Source of the DNA: Brachyspira innocens ATCC 29796 | GTDB lineage: Bacteria > Spirochaetota > Brachyspiria > Brachyspirales > Brachyspiraceae | Assembly (NCBI RefSeq): GCF_000384655.1 | Contig: NZ_ARQI01000113.1 | Location: 1 to 60,933, forward strand | Direction of reading: 5' to 3' | DNA length: 60,933 bases | Shown here: positions 7,704 through 16,236 of the stretch, one piece after another | How positions within the stretch are numbered: position 1 is the first letter of the stretch | Layout of the letters: every line of letters begins with the position of its first letter | Notes under the pieces: generated by a model | The model's input: the letters and a program-made list of their open reading frames with translations, nothing else | Told to the model about the DNA's origin: nothing | Databases searched by the model: none | Program-made: the position numbers and the translations under genes

Positions 7704-10400
7704 ATGTCTAAATACAAACCAGAAACAAAAGAAGAACTACAAAAGTTAGTACAAGATGAAAATATTTGCTTGGGTGATATTGATACGAGTTTAATTACCG
7801 ACATGAGCGGACTATTCTCATTTGAAAGAAGAAAAGATTTTTCAGGCATAGAAAATTGGAACACTTCTAATGTTACAAGTATGAGAGGAATGTTTTATAA
7901 TTGCTATAGTTTTAATGAAGATATACAAAAATGGAATGTTTCTAATGTTAAAGATATGGGACATTTATTTTATAACTGCATAAATTTTAATCAAAATATT
8001 TCTGAGTGGAATGTATCAAATGTTACAGATATGCGGGGAATGTTTAATGGATGTAAAAATTTTAATCAAAATTTAAATTCTTGGAATGTATCTAAGGTAA
8101 AAGAAATGGTTCGTACATTTGCTTATTGTTCAAATTTCAATCAGCCTTTAGATAATTGGGATACTTCTAATGTAATAAGTGCTACTTGTATGTTTATGAA
8201 TTGTAGAAATTTCAATCAAAATATTAATAATTGGAATGTTTCTAAATTAGAATATGCAAATAATATGTTTGAAGAATGCTGGAATTTTAATCAGCCTTTA
8301 GATAAATGGAATACTTCTAGTGTAATAAGTACTGCTAGTATGTTTAAGCATTGTATAAACTTCAATCAAAATATTAATAATTGGAATGTTTCTAAATTAG
8401 AATATGCTAATAGTATGTTTGAAGATTGTTATAGTTTTAATCAGCCATTAGATAAATGGGATACGTCTAATTTAAAGTATATATCAAATATGTTTAAATT
8501 TTGCTATGAATTTAATCAGCCATTAAATACTTGGAATACATCTCAAATTATAGAAATGGATTATGTTTTTGATAAAGCTAAAAAGTTTAATCAGACTTTG
8601 GATAAATGGGACACTTCTAATGTAGTATCTATGCAATGTTTATTTTATGATGCAGAAAGTTTTAATCAGCCTTTGGGTACTTGGAAAGTTAATAAAGTAG
8701 AAAATATGATTGGAATGTTATTTAGAAGCGGCTTTCAGTATTATGATTCTTTAGAGAATTGGAATATTGAATCTCTTGAGTATTTAGGCGATTGGTCTGA
8801 TGTTATTTCTAAAAATATAGATAAATTAAGTTTGAAATGGATTTTATATTTATATGCTTTTGATAATGAAAATAAAAATATAATTAAAAAAATAGAGGAT
8901 AATATAAAAGAGATTTATAAAATAGCTTCAGAAATAAAAAATAAAAAAGTTCAATCAGCTAAAAGAAAATTAGAAAATATTTATTTTAATGATTTAAAAG
9001 AATTTCTTAATTATCAATTATTTGATACTATTGAACAATATGAAGAAAATATTAAATTAAGTAAAAAAGATGAAAAGAAAGTTTCTTATATAGAAAATTG
9101 TAATGTATTAATAAAAGATAAATCAAGAGATGTTGATATAAAAGTTATAAAATATATATACTTAAAATATTTGGAACTTAAAAGAGATATTTATTATTTG
9201 CTTGAAATTAATTCTATTATTAATTTACTTGACAGAGAAAGTTTTTTGACTTTTGCTAAAAATATTTATATAGAAACACATAAAGAAGCTGCTGCTGTTG
9301 TTTATAGTTTATACAGAGGAGATGAGGCTTTAAGAGAAATATACAAAAAAGAGAAAGACTCTAATTTCTTTTTGATAATTTTATCATCAGTAAAAACAAC
9401 AGAATATAGTATTAAATTATTATATGATATCTATTCAAAAACTAAAAAATCAGAAGTGAGAGAAGAGGCTTTTAATTTACTAAATAAAATATCAAAAGAA
9501 ATAGGACTTGATATTGATGATTTAGAATTGAAATTTACTTCTAATTTCGGATTTGATACAAAAGGTGAAAAAGTTATCAATGATGATTATAAATTGATTT
9601 TAAATAGTGATTATTCTGTGAATGTATTTGATATAAAAAATAATAGGGTATTAAAGGCAGTACCTAAAAATTTTGATGATAACACAAAAGAAGAAATAAA
9701 ATATGTCAAAAACGAAATTCCAAAAGTGATAAAAAAACTTTCTATAAAATTAAATAAATCATTGATGTATGAGAAAAAATATAATTATAGTCTTTTTAAA
9801 GAAATATTTATTGATAATCCTTTAATGAATAAATTTTCCTCTTCACTTATTTGGAATTTGTATGATAAAAATAATCTGTTTTTAACAACATTTAGATACT
9901 CTAATGATGGAAGCTATTCAAACTGTGAAGATGAAGAAATTAAAATTAATGATGATAGCTTTATAGGTTTAGCAAGCCCTATAGAAATGAATGAAGAGAC
10001 TATAAATAAATGGAGAAAACAATTAGAAGATTATGAATTAATCCAGCCTATACAGCAATTAAGTATAATAAAATTAGATAAAAATAATTTAGAAAATGAA
10101 ATAAACAAATTACAAAACATAGAAATATCTTACGGTACTTTTAAGGCATTCGGTGCTAGATATTCAATGACTCCTAGTTATTTAGAATATGGGGCAGTTG
10201 AAAGTTATAATTTAAAACTAGATAATAATGACTATTTTGAAATAAAAATAAATGCAAATAATGATATTGATTATAAAGATAAAGTTAAAATAAATATACA
10301 ATCCTCTAATGAAAATAATACTAAAGTTTCAGAAAGATTTGTTTATACTTTACTTATTTTAATGATTTGGGATTTTAGGCTTACAGAATTATTTGATTAA
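7704..10400 (+). CDS. BspA-type (DUF285) repeat protein with DUF4132-like C-terminus
   Basis: An 898-residue protein with two parts. Residues about 15-340 hold some 13 DUF285/BspA-type leucine-rich repeats of about 24-25 residues, each with W-(N/D)-(V/T)-S-(N/K)-V, MF and FNQ-P-L/N-I. After a helical middle, the last 250 residues (FKEIFIDNPLMNKFSSSLIWNLYD, then FIGLASPIEMNEETINKW and DYELIQPIQQL) match the pattern of DUF4132, the C-terminal domain of MolR/YehI-like proteins. No signal peptide is present, so despite the usual 'surface protein' label a cytoplasmic site is more likely. The ATG at 7704 has GTGAG 7 nt upstream; a GTG at 7692 is an alternative. The stop overlaps the next, convergent stop codon. 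Confidence 0.8.
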   Translation: MSKYKPETKEELQKLVQDENICLGDIDTSLITDMSGLFSFERRKDFSGIENWNTSNVTSMRGMFYNCYSFNEDIQKWNVSNVKDMGHLFYNCINFNQNISEWNVSNVTDMRGMFNGCKNFNQNLNSWNVSKVKEMVRTFAYCSNFNQPLDNWDTSNVISATCMFMNCRNFNQNINNWNVSKLEYANNMFEECWNFNQPLDKWNTSSVISTASMFKHCINFNQNINNWNVSKLEYANSMFEDCYSFNQPLDKWDTSNLKYISNMFKFCYEFNQPLNTWNTSQIIEMDYVFDKAKKFNQTLDKWDTSNVVSMQCLFYDAESFNQPLGTWKVNKVENMIGMLFRSGFQYYDSLENWNIESLEYLGDWSDVISKNIDKLSLKWILYLYAFDNENKNIIKKIEDNIKEIYKIASEIKNKKVQSAKRKLENIYFNDLKEFLNYQLFDTIEQYEENIKLSKKDEKKVSYIENCNVLIKDKSRDVDIKVIKYIYLKYLELKRDIYYLLEINSIINLLDRESFLTFAKNIYIETHKEAAAVVYSLYRGDEALREIYKKEKDSNFFLIILSSVKTTEYSIKLLYDIYSKTKKSEVREEAFNLLNKISKEIGLDIDDLELKFTSNFGFDTKGEKVINDDYKLILNSDYSVNVFDIKNNRVLKAVPKNFDDNTKEEIKYVKNEIPKVIKKLSIKLNKSLMYEKKYNYSLFKEIFIDNPLMNKFSSSLIWNLYDKNNLFLTTFRYSNDGSYSNCEDEEIKINDDSFIGLASPIEMNEETINKWRKQLEDYELIQPIQQLSIIKLDKNNLENEINKLQNIEISYGTFKAFGARYSMTPSYLEYGAVESYNLKLDNNDYFEIKINANNDIDYKDKVKINIQSSNENNTKVSERFVYTLLILMIWDFRLTELFD
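8211..8510 (+). repeat. 150-bp tandem duplication inside the DUF285 gene
   Basis: Two nearly identical 150-bp units (8211-8360 and 8361-8510) each encode two DUF285 repeats beginning FNQNINNWNVSKLEYAN. The high nucleotide identity in the first 60 nt points to a recent duplication or gene conversion within the repeat array. Confidence 0.75.
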
Positions 10401-11014
10401 AACAGCACTCCTACAAGTTCTATTTTTTCCCAATCAATTTCATGCTCTGTAGGCACTGGATAACTTTCCCAATCGGCATTTACAGCAGGTACCCACTCTT
10501 TGCCTCTGCCGTATCCGTTTTTCCTAAGCCAATGAGATAGTCTGTCCATATAACCAGCATCATATGATTTTGTTATATATAAATTATTATCTTCTATCAT
10601 CAAACCTATAGGCAGATAAATACTTCTGTCTGGGAAATTTTTAGAAAAGTAATAAGAGTAATCAAGATACAATATTGAATAATCATTCTTTGTAACAGCA
10701 TCTTCATACAAATTAAATGATGGAAGACTCTCTACAATATAATTTTTAAGAGTAAAGTTTTTATAATAAAATGCCTGATTATGTTCTTTCATCAAAAATA
10801 ATGTGTATTTGATTTTTGATTTATAACCGTACACAGTCAATGTCATATTAGCTTTTTCATCAAAGCGGTATATATTCTGATAATCGTCAGAGGCTACTTT
10901 ATTTTTTATAAGTTCTTTCCAATAGTATGCATTATTAGTTTTTAAATAAATTTCTGGTGTACTCGCACAAGAAATCATAAAAAATAATAATGTAAACGAT
11001 AAAAATACCCTCAT
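10397..11014 (-). CDS. Predicted lipoprotein of unknown function
   Basis: A 205-residue protein whose N-terminus MRVFLSFTLLFFMISCAS has the basic start, hydrophobic core and lipobox (MISC, Cys16) of a lipoprotein. The mature part is rich in Y, W and charged residues with a late block DRLSHWLRKNGYGRGKEWVP and a final EIDWEKIELVGVLF. I recognise no family. Its stop codon shares the four bases TTAA at 10397-10400 with the stop of the convergent DUF285/DUF4132 gene, so there is no room for separate terminators. Function unknown. Confidence 0.75.
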   Translation of the reverse strand: MRVFLSFTLLFFMISCASTPEIYLKTNNAYYWKELIKNKVASDDYQNIYRFDEKANMTLTVYGYKSKIKYTLFLMKEHNQAFYYKNFTLKNYIVESLPSFNLYEDAVTKNDYSILYLDYSYYFSKNFPDRSIYLPIGLMIEDNNLYITKSYDAGYMDRLSHWLRKNGYGRGKEWVPAVNADWESYPVPTEHEIDWEKIELVGVLF

Positions 11015-11190
11015 AACAAACTGCTTAAATACTCTTAAAACATATATGATATACTATATAAAATATTTATCAATGATTTTTATATTTTTTTATAGTATAT
11101 CAAAAAATAATACTTGCAATTATATCAACTTAAAAATAAAATATAATATCTATAAATTTAATATTTTTATTTAATTCGGAGTGAGTATTA

Positions 11191-12177
11191 ATGATAAAAA
11201 ATATAGCCCATATAAAATTTAGGGGTTCTAATATAGGAAAATTTGAACATTTACATATAGAAAATATTAAGGTAAAAGATGCCTGTGTTATAGAAACAGA
11301 TGAAGGTATAGAAATAGGTCATGTATTAAACTTTGAAGATATCGATGTAGATTCATTAGAAAATGAGAATAATGAAAACATAGAACATCATGAAACACAT
11401 AATGATGAAGCTTCACATGATGAAAATATATCTGCAGATGAAGAATTATCAGAGGAACTCAAAGATATTGTAGCTGCAGAAGAAAACCATAATGTAAAAC
11501 CAAAAAATAATAAAAATAAAATATTTAATATACTTAGAATAGCCGATGAAAAAGATTTAGAACAGCATAGAATAAATACAGAAGATGCAGCAGAAGCATT
11601 TAAAATATGTAAGGAAAAAGTTAATAATCATAATTTAGATTTAAAATTAATAAGCTCTTATTATTTTTTAGACAGAGCAAAACTTTTATTTGAGTTTATC
11701 GCTGAGGAGAGAATAGACTTCAGAGAATTAGTAAAAGATTTAGCAGCACATTTTAAGACAAGAATAGAATTAAGACAAATAGGGGTAAGAGATGAAGCTA
11801 GATCTATAGGCGGATGCGGAATATGTGGAAGGGAATTATGCTGCAAAGTAATAAGAGGAAAATTTGAAACTATAACAATAAAAATGGCAAAAGAACAGGG
11901 AATGCTTTTAAATACGATGAAAATATCAGGACAATGCGGAAGATTGATGTGCTGCTTGGGACATGAATATCAGGCTTATTGTTCATTAAAAAAAGATCTT
12001 CCTAAAGTTGGAACTAAATTAGTATTTAACAGCGTACCTGCTGTAATAAAAGACCTTAATCCTTTAAATAAAAAATTATTAATAGAGACAGAGGATAAGA
12101 GACTTTTATATATTAGTGTAAGCGATTTAAAAACCAATGAAGAAGGTTTTTTAATTGCAAATATTAAGGCTGAATAA
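11191..12177 (+). CDS. ricT: PSP1 domain protein, RicT/YaaT-like
   Basis: The protein carries the PSP1 C-terminal domain (residues about 165-310) with the cysteine-rich signature of RicT: GGCGICGRELCCK and SGQCGRLMCCLGHEYQAYC. In Bacillus, RicT works with RicA and RicF in an iron-sulfur complex that promotes RNase Y-dependent mRNA processing; here partners are not in view. The N-terminal PSP1 strand region (1-55) is split from the rest by an unusual acidic, low-complexity insert (about 52-110, rich in E, N, D and H). Length 328 against about 275 for the Bacillus protein is explained by that insert. A GGAGTG ribosome-binding site supports the start. trpS follows 76 nt downstream. Confidence 0.9.
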   Translation: MIKNIAHIKFRGSNIGKFEHLHIENIKVKDACVIETDEGIEIGHVLNFEDIDVDSLENENNENIEHHETHNDEASHDENISADEELSEELKDIVAAEENHNVKPKNNKNKIFNILRIADEKDLEQHRINTEDAAEAFKICKEKVNNHNLDLKLISSYYFLDRAKLLFEFIAEERIDFRELVKDLAAHFKTRIELRQIGVRDEARSIGGCGICGRELCCKVIRGKFETITIKMAKEQGMLLNTMKISGQCGRLMCCLGHEYQAYCSLKKDLPKVGTKLVFNSVPAVIKDLNPLNKKLLIETEDKRLLYISVSDLKTNEEGFLIANIKAE

Positions 12178-12253
12178 AATGTATAATAATAAAAATTGTA
12201 AGCTTTTAATAGTTTACAGTTTTTATCAGAAATAAATTAAATGGAGTTATACT

Positions 12254-13246
12254 ATGAAAGTTATGTTAAGCGGAATACAGCCTACTGGTTCACTTCATAT
12301 AGGTAATTATCTTGGTGCTTTGAAGAATTGGGTTAATATACTTGATGAGTATTACGGATTTTTTTGTATAGTTGATTATCATGCTATTACTATAGAATAT
12401 GATGTTACACAAATGCAAAAAAGGATAATGGATGCTGCAGTACAATATTTGGCATGCGGACTTGACCCTAAAAAATGTTCTATATTTGTACAATCTGATG
12501 TAAGAGCTCATACCGAACTTGCTTGGATATTTAACTCTATTATACCAGTTGCAGAATTAGAAAGAATGACACAGTATAAAGATAAATCAAGAAAAAATGC
12601 AGAAAATATTAATGCAGCACTTCTTACATACCCTTCTTTGATGGCTGCTGATATTTTGCTTTATCACCCTGATATTGTACCTGTTGGAGAAGACCAAGAA
12701 CAGCATGTTGAACTTACTAGAATGATAGTAAGAAAGTTTAATAACAGATACGGAGAATATTTTAAAGAACCAGATACTTACCATGGTAAGGTTTTAAGAA
12801 TATTAGGTTTGGACGGTCAGAATAAGATGAGTAAATCTTTGAATAATCATATAGCATTATCTTTAACTGATGAAGAAACTGAAAAATTAATAATGCAGAA
12901 GGCTATGACTGATACAAATAGAAAACTAAAAACTGATGCTGGTAATCCTGATATATGTAATGTTTACAGCTATCATAAAATATTTTCAACTGAAGAAGAG
13001 CAAAAAGAAGTATGTGAAGGCTGTAAAAATGCTTCTATTGGCTGCGTACAATGTAAAAAAATGCTTGCTAAAAATATAAATAAAGAATTAGCACCTATCA
13101 GAGAAAATATCAATAAATACTCTAATGATAAAGACTATGTTTATGATGTATTAAAAGAAGGAGCTAAAAAAGCTTCAGAAGTGGCAGAAAAAACTTTATA
13201 TGATGTAAGAAAATTAATGGGATTAGTAGACGATAAAAGAAAATAA
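12254..13246 (+). CDS. trpS: Tryptophanyl-tRNA synthetase
   Basis: Class I synthetase charging tRNA-Trp. At 330 residues it has the usual bacterial length. The HIGH-type motif SLHIGNYLGAL lies at 13-23 and the KMSKS loop at about 195-199 (NKMSKSLNN). The tryptophan-pocket and dimer segments (ILLYHPDIVPVGEDQEQHVELTR, TDTNRK) are intact. A cysteine cluster CEGCKNASIGCVQCKK sits in the late part, as in the trpS lineage with a C-x2-C metal-type insert. GGAG precedes the ATG. The gene ends just before a strong intrinsic terminator at 13268. Confidence 0.98.
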   Translation: MKVMLSGIQPTGSLHIGNYLGALKNWVNILDEYYGFFCIVDYHAITIEYDVTQMQKRIMDAAVQYLACGLDPKKCSIFVQSDVRAHTELAWIFNSIIPVAELERMTQYKDKSRKNAENINAALLTYPSLMAADILLYHPDIVPVGEDQEQHVELTRMIVRKFNNRYGEYFKEPDTYHGKVLRILGLDGQNKMSKSLNNHIALSLTDEETEKLIMQKAMTDTNRKLKTDAGNPDICNVYSYHKIFSTEEEQKEVCEGCKNASIGCVQCKKMLAKNINKELAPIRENINKYSNDKDYVYDVLKEGAKKASEVAEKTLYDVRKLMGLVDDKRK

Positions 13247-13267
13247 TATTTAAGTATTCCAAATAAG

Positions 13268-13303
13268 AAAAGACTGTTAATTAACAAATTAGCAGTCTTT
13301 TTT
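13268..13303 (+). terminator. Rho-independent terminator after trpS
   Basis: AAAAGACTG at 13268-13276 pairs with CAGTCTTTT at 13293-13301, and the inner TAATT/AATTA extends the stem across one G-U pair to about 15 bp with a 4-nt AACA loop. The T-rich 3' arm continues into TTT. Confidence 0.9.
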
Positions 13304-13332
13304 GTATTCATAAAATCTATAAAAATTATAAA

Positions 13333-13617
13333 TAGACTTGTTTCAAAACTACTCAACAATATTAAGTATAAAATTATGTAATTTTGAAAATTATGAATAT
13401 TATGTTTTACATATCGTATATTTTTTTATTTTAGTATATAAAAATGCAGTCCTTCGCGTCTGCGGGCTGTGCCTGATTCTTTGTGGCACGCCATGGGCAG
13501 ACAGCGTCCAAAAGAAGTGGTGGTTCGCAGGGCTAGTCCCCGAAAGTAATAAAAATATAAAAACTAATTTTGACAAATTATAATTGTTTAGGTATATACT
13601 AAAAATTTTAGTATATA
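13333..13617. repeat. Dispersed intergenic element, copy A (left end plus GC-rich core)
   Basis: This stretch starts with TAGACTTGTTTCAAAACT (13333-13350), the same end sequence as copies B and C. A GC-rich core at about 13445-13553 (beginning GCAGTCCTTCGCG) matches, base for base over long runs, the reverse complement of the core of copy B. No inverted right end is visible; instead the element runs into TTTTGACAAATTATAATTG and a 12-bp perfect palindrome ending at the dinG stop. It lies between convergent trpS and dinG. Open frames crossing it are not credible genes. Confidence 0.75.
13593..13617. repeat. Perfect 12-bp palindrome at the 3' end of the DinG gene
   Basis: TATATACTAAAA (13593-13604) and TTTTAGTATATA (13606-13617) are perfect inverted copies around one A, directly abutting the stop codon of the minus-strand helicase gene. 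It could form a weak AT-only hairpin at the mRNA end; a similar left arm recurs at 42971. Confidence 0.7.
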
Positions 13618-16158
13618 TTAATAATCAAAGAAATTATTCATATCATTAAAAATTTCTTTCATACTTGCCTTTATAACTTTAGCATTAGGAAGAGATTGAA
13701 TGAATTGAATGCCGTAATTTTTGGTATAGAGCCTTTTATCTAGAACAAATACAACCCCTCTGTCATCTTTGCTTCTTATAAGGCGTCCGAAACCTTGCTT
13801 GAACTTTATAACGGCAAATGGCAGAGCATAGTCCAAAAATGCATTTCCTCCATTTTCTTCAATGTATCTGTATCTTCCTTCGCTTATAGGGTCAGTTGGT
13901 ACAGCAAATGGCAGTTTTGGTATAATAACTACTTCCAAATTTTTACCCGCTACATCAACACCTTCCCAGAAAGAATCTACTCCGTAAAGTACATTATTTG
14001 AAGACGATTTGAACATATCAAGCAGAGTATGTCTATGTACAGAGGCTGTCTGAGCCAAAGCATTAATATTTTTACTCTTTAATTTTGTAGCTGTGTTTTC
14101 ATATACACTCATAAGAGATGAGAAAGAAGTAAATAATATAAAAGCTCTTCCGCCTGTAATATTGCATACATCTAATAGTACTTTTGATGTAAAGTCATTA
14201 AATGTATCAGAGGCAACATCGGGCATATCAGCTGCTATATAAAGCCTTGCATTGTCCTCATAATTAAAAGGTGATTCCAAATATATTTCTATTTTTTTAT
14301 TTTTTTCTATATAATCAAACCCCAGTCTGTTTGAGAAAAAATTAAAACTTTTTGATACAGTTAAAGTAGCAGAGTACATTGCCACTGTATCAAATCTTGA
14401 ATATAGAAAATCATTTAAATTTTTTGCTACTGTTACAGGCGTCAAATGCCAGTTTAGTATAAGACTTCCTTTTTTTGTGAGCCTTGTTTCTATCCATCTT
14501 ATATATTCATCTTTTTTATAATCTATTATTGCGTTTAAAGATACTAATTGTCTTTTTAGTCTCTCTAAATAGGCATTTGCCATTTGTGCTATTTCTTCAT
14601 AATCAAAATCTTTTTCAATGGCTATATCAAAAAACTTTTTGTATAATTTATCGCAAATATTTACAAGAGAAGTCATTGAAAGCACCATCTCTCTAAGAGG
14701 TTTTAATCCATCATTTTTCCAATGATTAGTACTTACAAGTTCTGGGCTTATTCTGAATTTATAGCCTAATCCTTCTTTTGTCTGTATATTTTTATGGCAG
14801 TAATTCATAAACTCTTTTGTTTTATCTTCAGTAACATTTCTTACCCTTGAAGTTAAATCATGAGCTTTATTTATTAAATCTAGTATTTCATCATATTCAT
14901 GCTTTTCAATTAATGATTTTTTTTCATTAAGCATATTGTTAATACTTTCTATAATGCCAAGTCTTTTATTTTTTTTAATTCTTGATATATAAAAAAGTGC
15001 CTTTGATATTCCGTTTTTACTTCCTTCATCTCCAAAGTAGCTTGAAGCAGAGTTTTCAAAATTATGAGCTTCATCGATTAAAACTTTTGTATATCTTGGA
15101 AGAAGGCTGTAACGTCCTGCTGTTTCTGCATATAAAGATAAATCCGCACATAGTATATGATGATTAACTATTAATAGTTGAGCTGCATTTAACTGCTTAC
15201 GCATTTTATAAAAATAACAGTCTTCTAAATATTCACATTTTCTATGAGTACAGGTATCAGTATCGCAGGCAACCATTTCCCATAATTCACCTTGAGGTTT
15301 GTATCCCAAATCTGTTATAGAACCGTCTTTAGTTATACTAAGCCAATTATTAATATCTTCAAAAAATCTTACCTGCTCTTCAAAGTCAAGTCTGTCAGTA
15401 TCGTTTAAAGCATCTTTTACTTTTTTTATGCATACATAATTGTTTCTGCCCTTAACCAAAGCATATTTAACATTCGGAGCAATTCCTCCTATAATAGAAG
15501 GTATATCCTTTGATATAATCTGTTCCTGCAAATTTATAGTGTTTGTAGAAATTACTATTCTAGTTTTATTTTCTTTAAGCCATAATAAAGCAGGTACTAG
15601 ATATGCAAAAGATTTTCCTATTCCAGTGCCAGCCTCTGATATTAAATGTTTATTATTATTAAATGATTCAATAGTAGCTTCAACAAGTTCTGTCTGTTCT
15701 TGTCTGTATTCGTACTTTTTTAATAATTTGCTTAATGTGCCGTTTTCTGTGAACATATATAAAGCATCTGGCACATCTATTGTTTTTATATTTTCTGCTT
15801 TTATAGGCTTTACTACTTCATAATACTCATCAACATCATTATTAACTATATAAAAACCCACTCCAGCATTATTTCCAAGTTCGCTTGCTATTGCCAAATC
15901 TGGTCTTGAAGGTGTAAGCTGTCCAGATGGGTGATTATGAATTACAGCGTCAAACTCTAATGATAATGATATTATAGCAGGTACGGAGTCTTTGTTTCCT
16001 CTTGCCATAACCTCTATATAATCAAGTATTCCGTAGGCATTAAAATTTATTCCAAAGTATACTTCATTACCATAAGCATCTACTATTGCTTTTCTCATAT
16101 AACTGATTGCGTTTGTAGAAAATACGCTGTCTATTTCTCTGTCATAATTATTACTCAT
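13618..16158 (-). CDS. DinG-family helicase with N-terminal JAMM/RadC-like domain
   Basis: An 846-residue protein with an unusual architecture. Residues 1-about 125 form a JAB/RadC-like domain with a complete JAMM zinc motif: H74-N-H76, S84 and D87 (HNHPSGQLTPSRPDLA), with E49 as the likely upstream glutamate. Next comes an XPD/DinG-type superfamily 2 helicase: Walker A AGTGIGKS, DEAH box LIDEAHNFE, four or five cysteines (NYVC, then CDTDTCTHRKCEYLEDC) expected to bind a 4Fe-4S cluster, and a C-terminal helicase block ending in GFGRLIRSKDDRGVV. DinG enzymes unwind R-loops and forked DNA. Classic DinG lacks the JAMM domain. No ribosome-binding site is evident. It is last in a minus-strand gene string. 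Confidence 0.9.
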   Translation of the reverse strand: MSNNYDREIDSVFSTNAISYMRKAIVDAYGNEVYFGINFNAYGILDYIEVMARGNKDSVPAIISLSLEFDAVIHNHPSGQLTPSRPDLAIASELGNNAGVGFYIVNNDVDEYYEVVKPIKAENIKTIDVPDALYMFTENGTLSKLLKKYEYRQEQTELVEATIESFNNNKHLISEAGTGIGKSFAYLVPALLWLKENKTRIVISTNTINLQEQIISKDIPSIIGGIAPNVKYALVKGRNNYVCIKKVKDALNDTDRLDFEEQVRFFEDINNWLSITKDGSITDLGYKPQGELWEMVACDTDTCTHRKCEYLEDCYFYKMRKQLNAAQLLIVNHHILCADLSLYAETAGRYSLLPRYTKVLIDEAHNFENSASSYFGDEGSKNGISKALFYISRIKKNKRLGIIESINNMLNEKKSLIEKHEYDEILDLINKAHDLTSRVRNVTEDKTKEFMNYCHKNIQTKEGLGYKFRISPELVSTNHWKNDGLKPLREMVLSMTSLVNICDKLYKKFFDIAIEKDFDYEEIAQMANAYLERLKRQLVSLNAIIDYKKDEYIRWIETRLTKKGSLILNWHLTPVTVAKNLNDFLYSRFDTVAMYSATLTVSKSFNFFSNRLGFDYIEKNKKIEIYLESPFNYEDNARLYIAADMPDVASDTFNDFTSKVLLDVCNITGGRAFILFTSFSSLMSVYENTATKLKSKNINALAQTASVHRHTLLDMFKSSSNNVLYGVDSFWEGVDVAGKNLEVVIIPKLPFAVPTDPISEGRYRYIEENGGNAFLDYALPFAVIKFKQGFGRLIRSKDDRGVVFVLDKRLYTKNYGIQFIQSLPNAKVIKASMKEIFNDMNNFFDY

Positions 16159-16236
16159 ATAGGTATAATAATATAGTATATATTGAAATCTTTGTCAATA
16201 ATTTTTAATTATAAAATCTAAATAATATAAGTATTC

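Noticed and set aside
13338-13583. Open frame of about 81 codons across element copy A
   Set aside because: It crosses the GC-rich repeat core, has no ribosome-binding site and an odd composition; the related frames in copies B and C differ in phase and strand.
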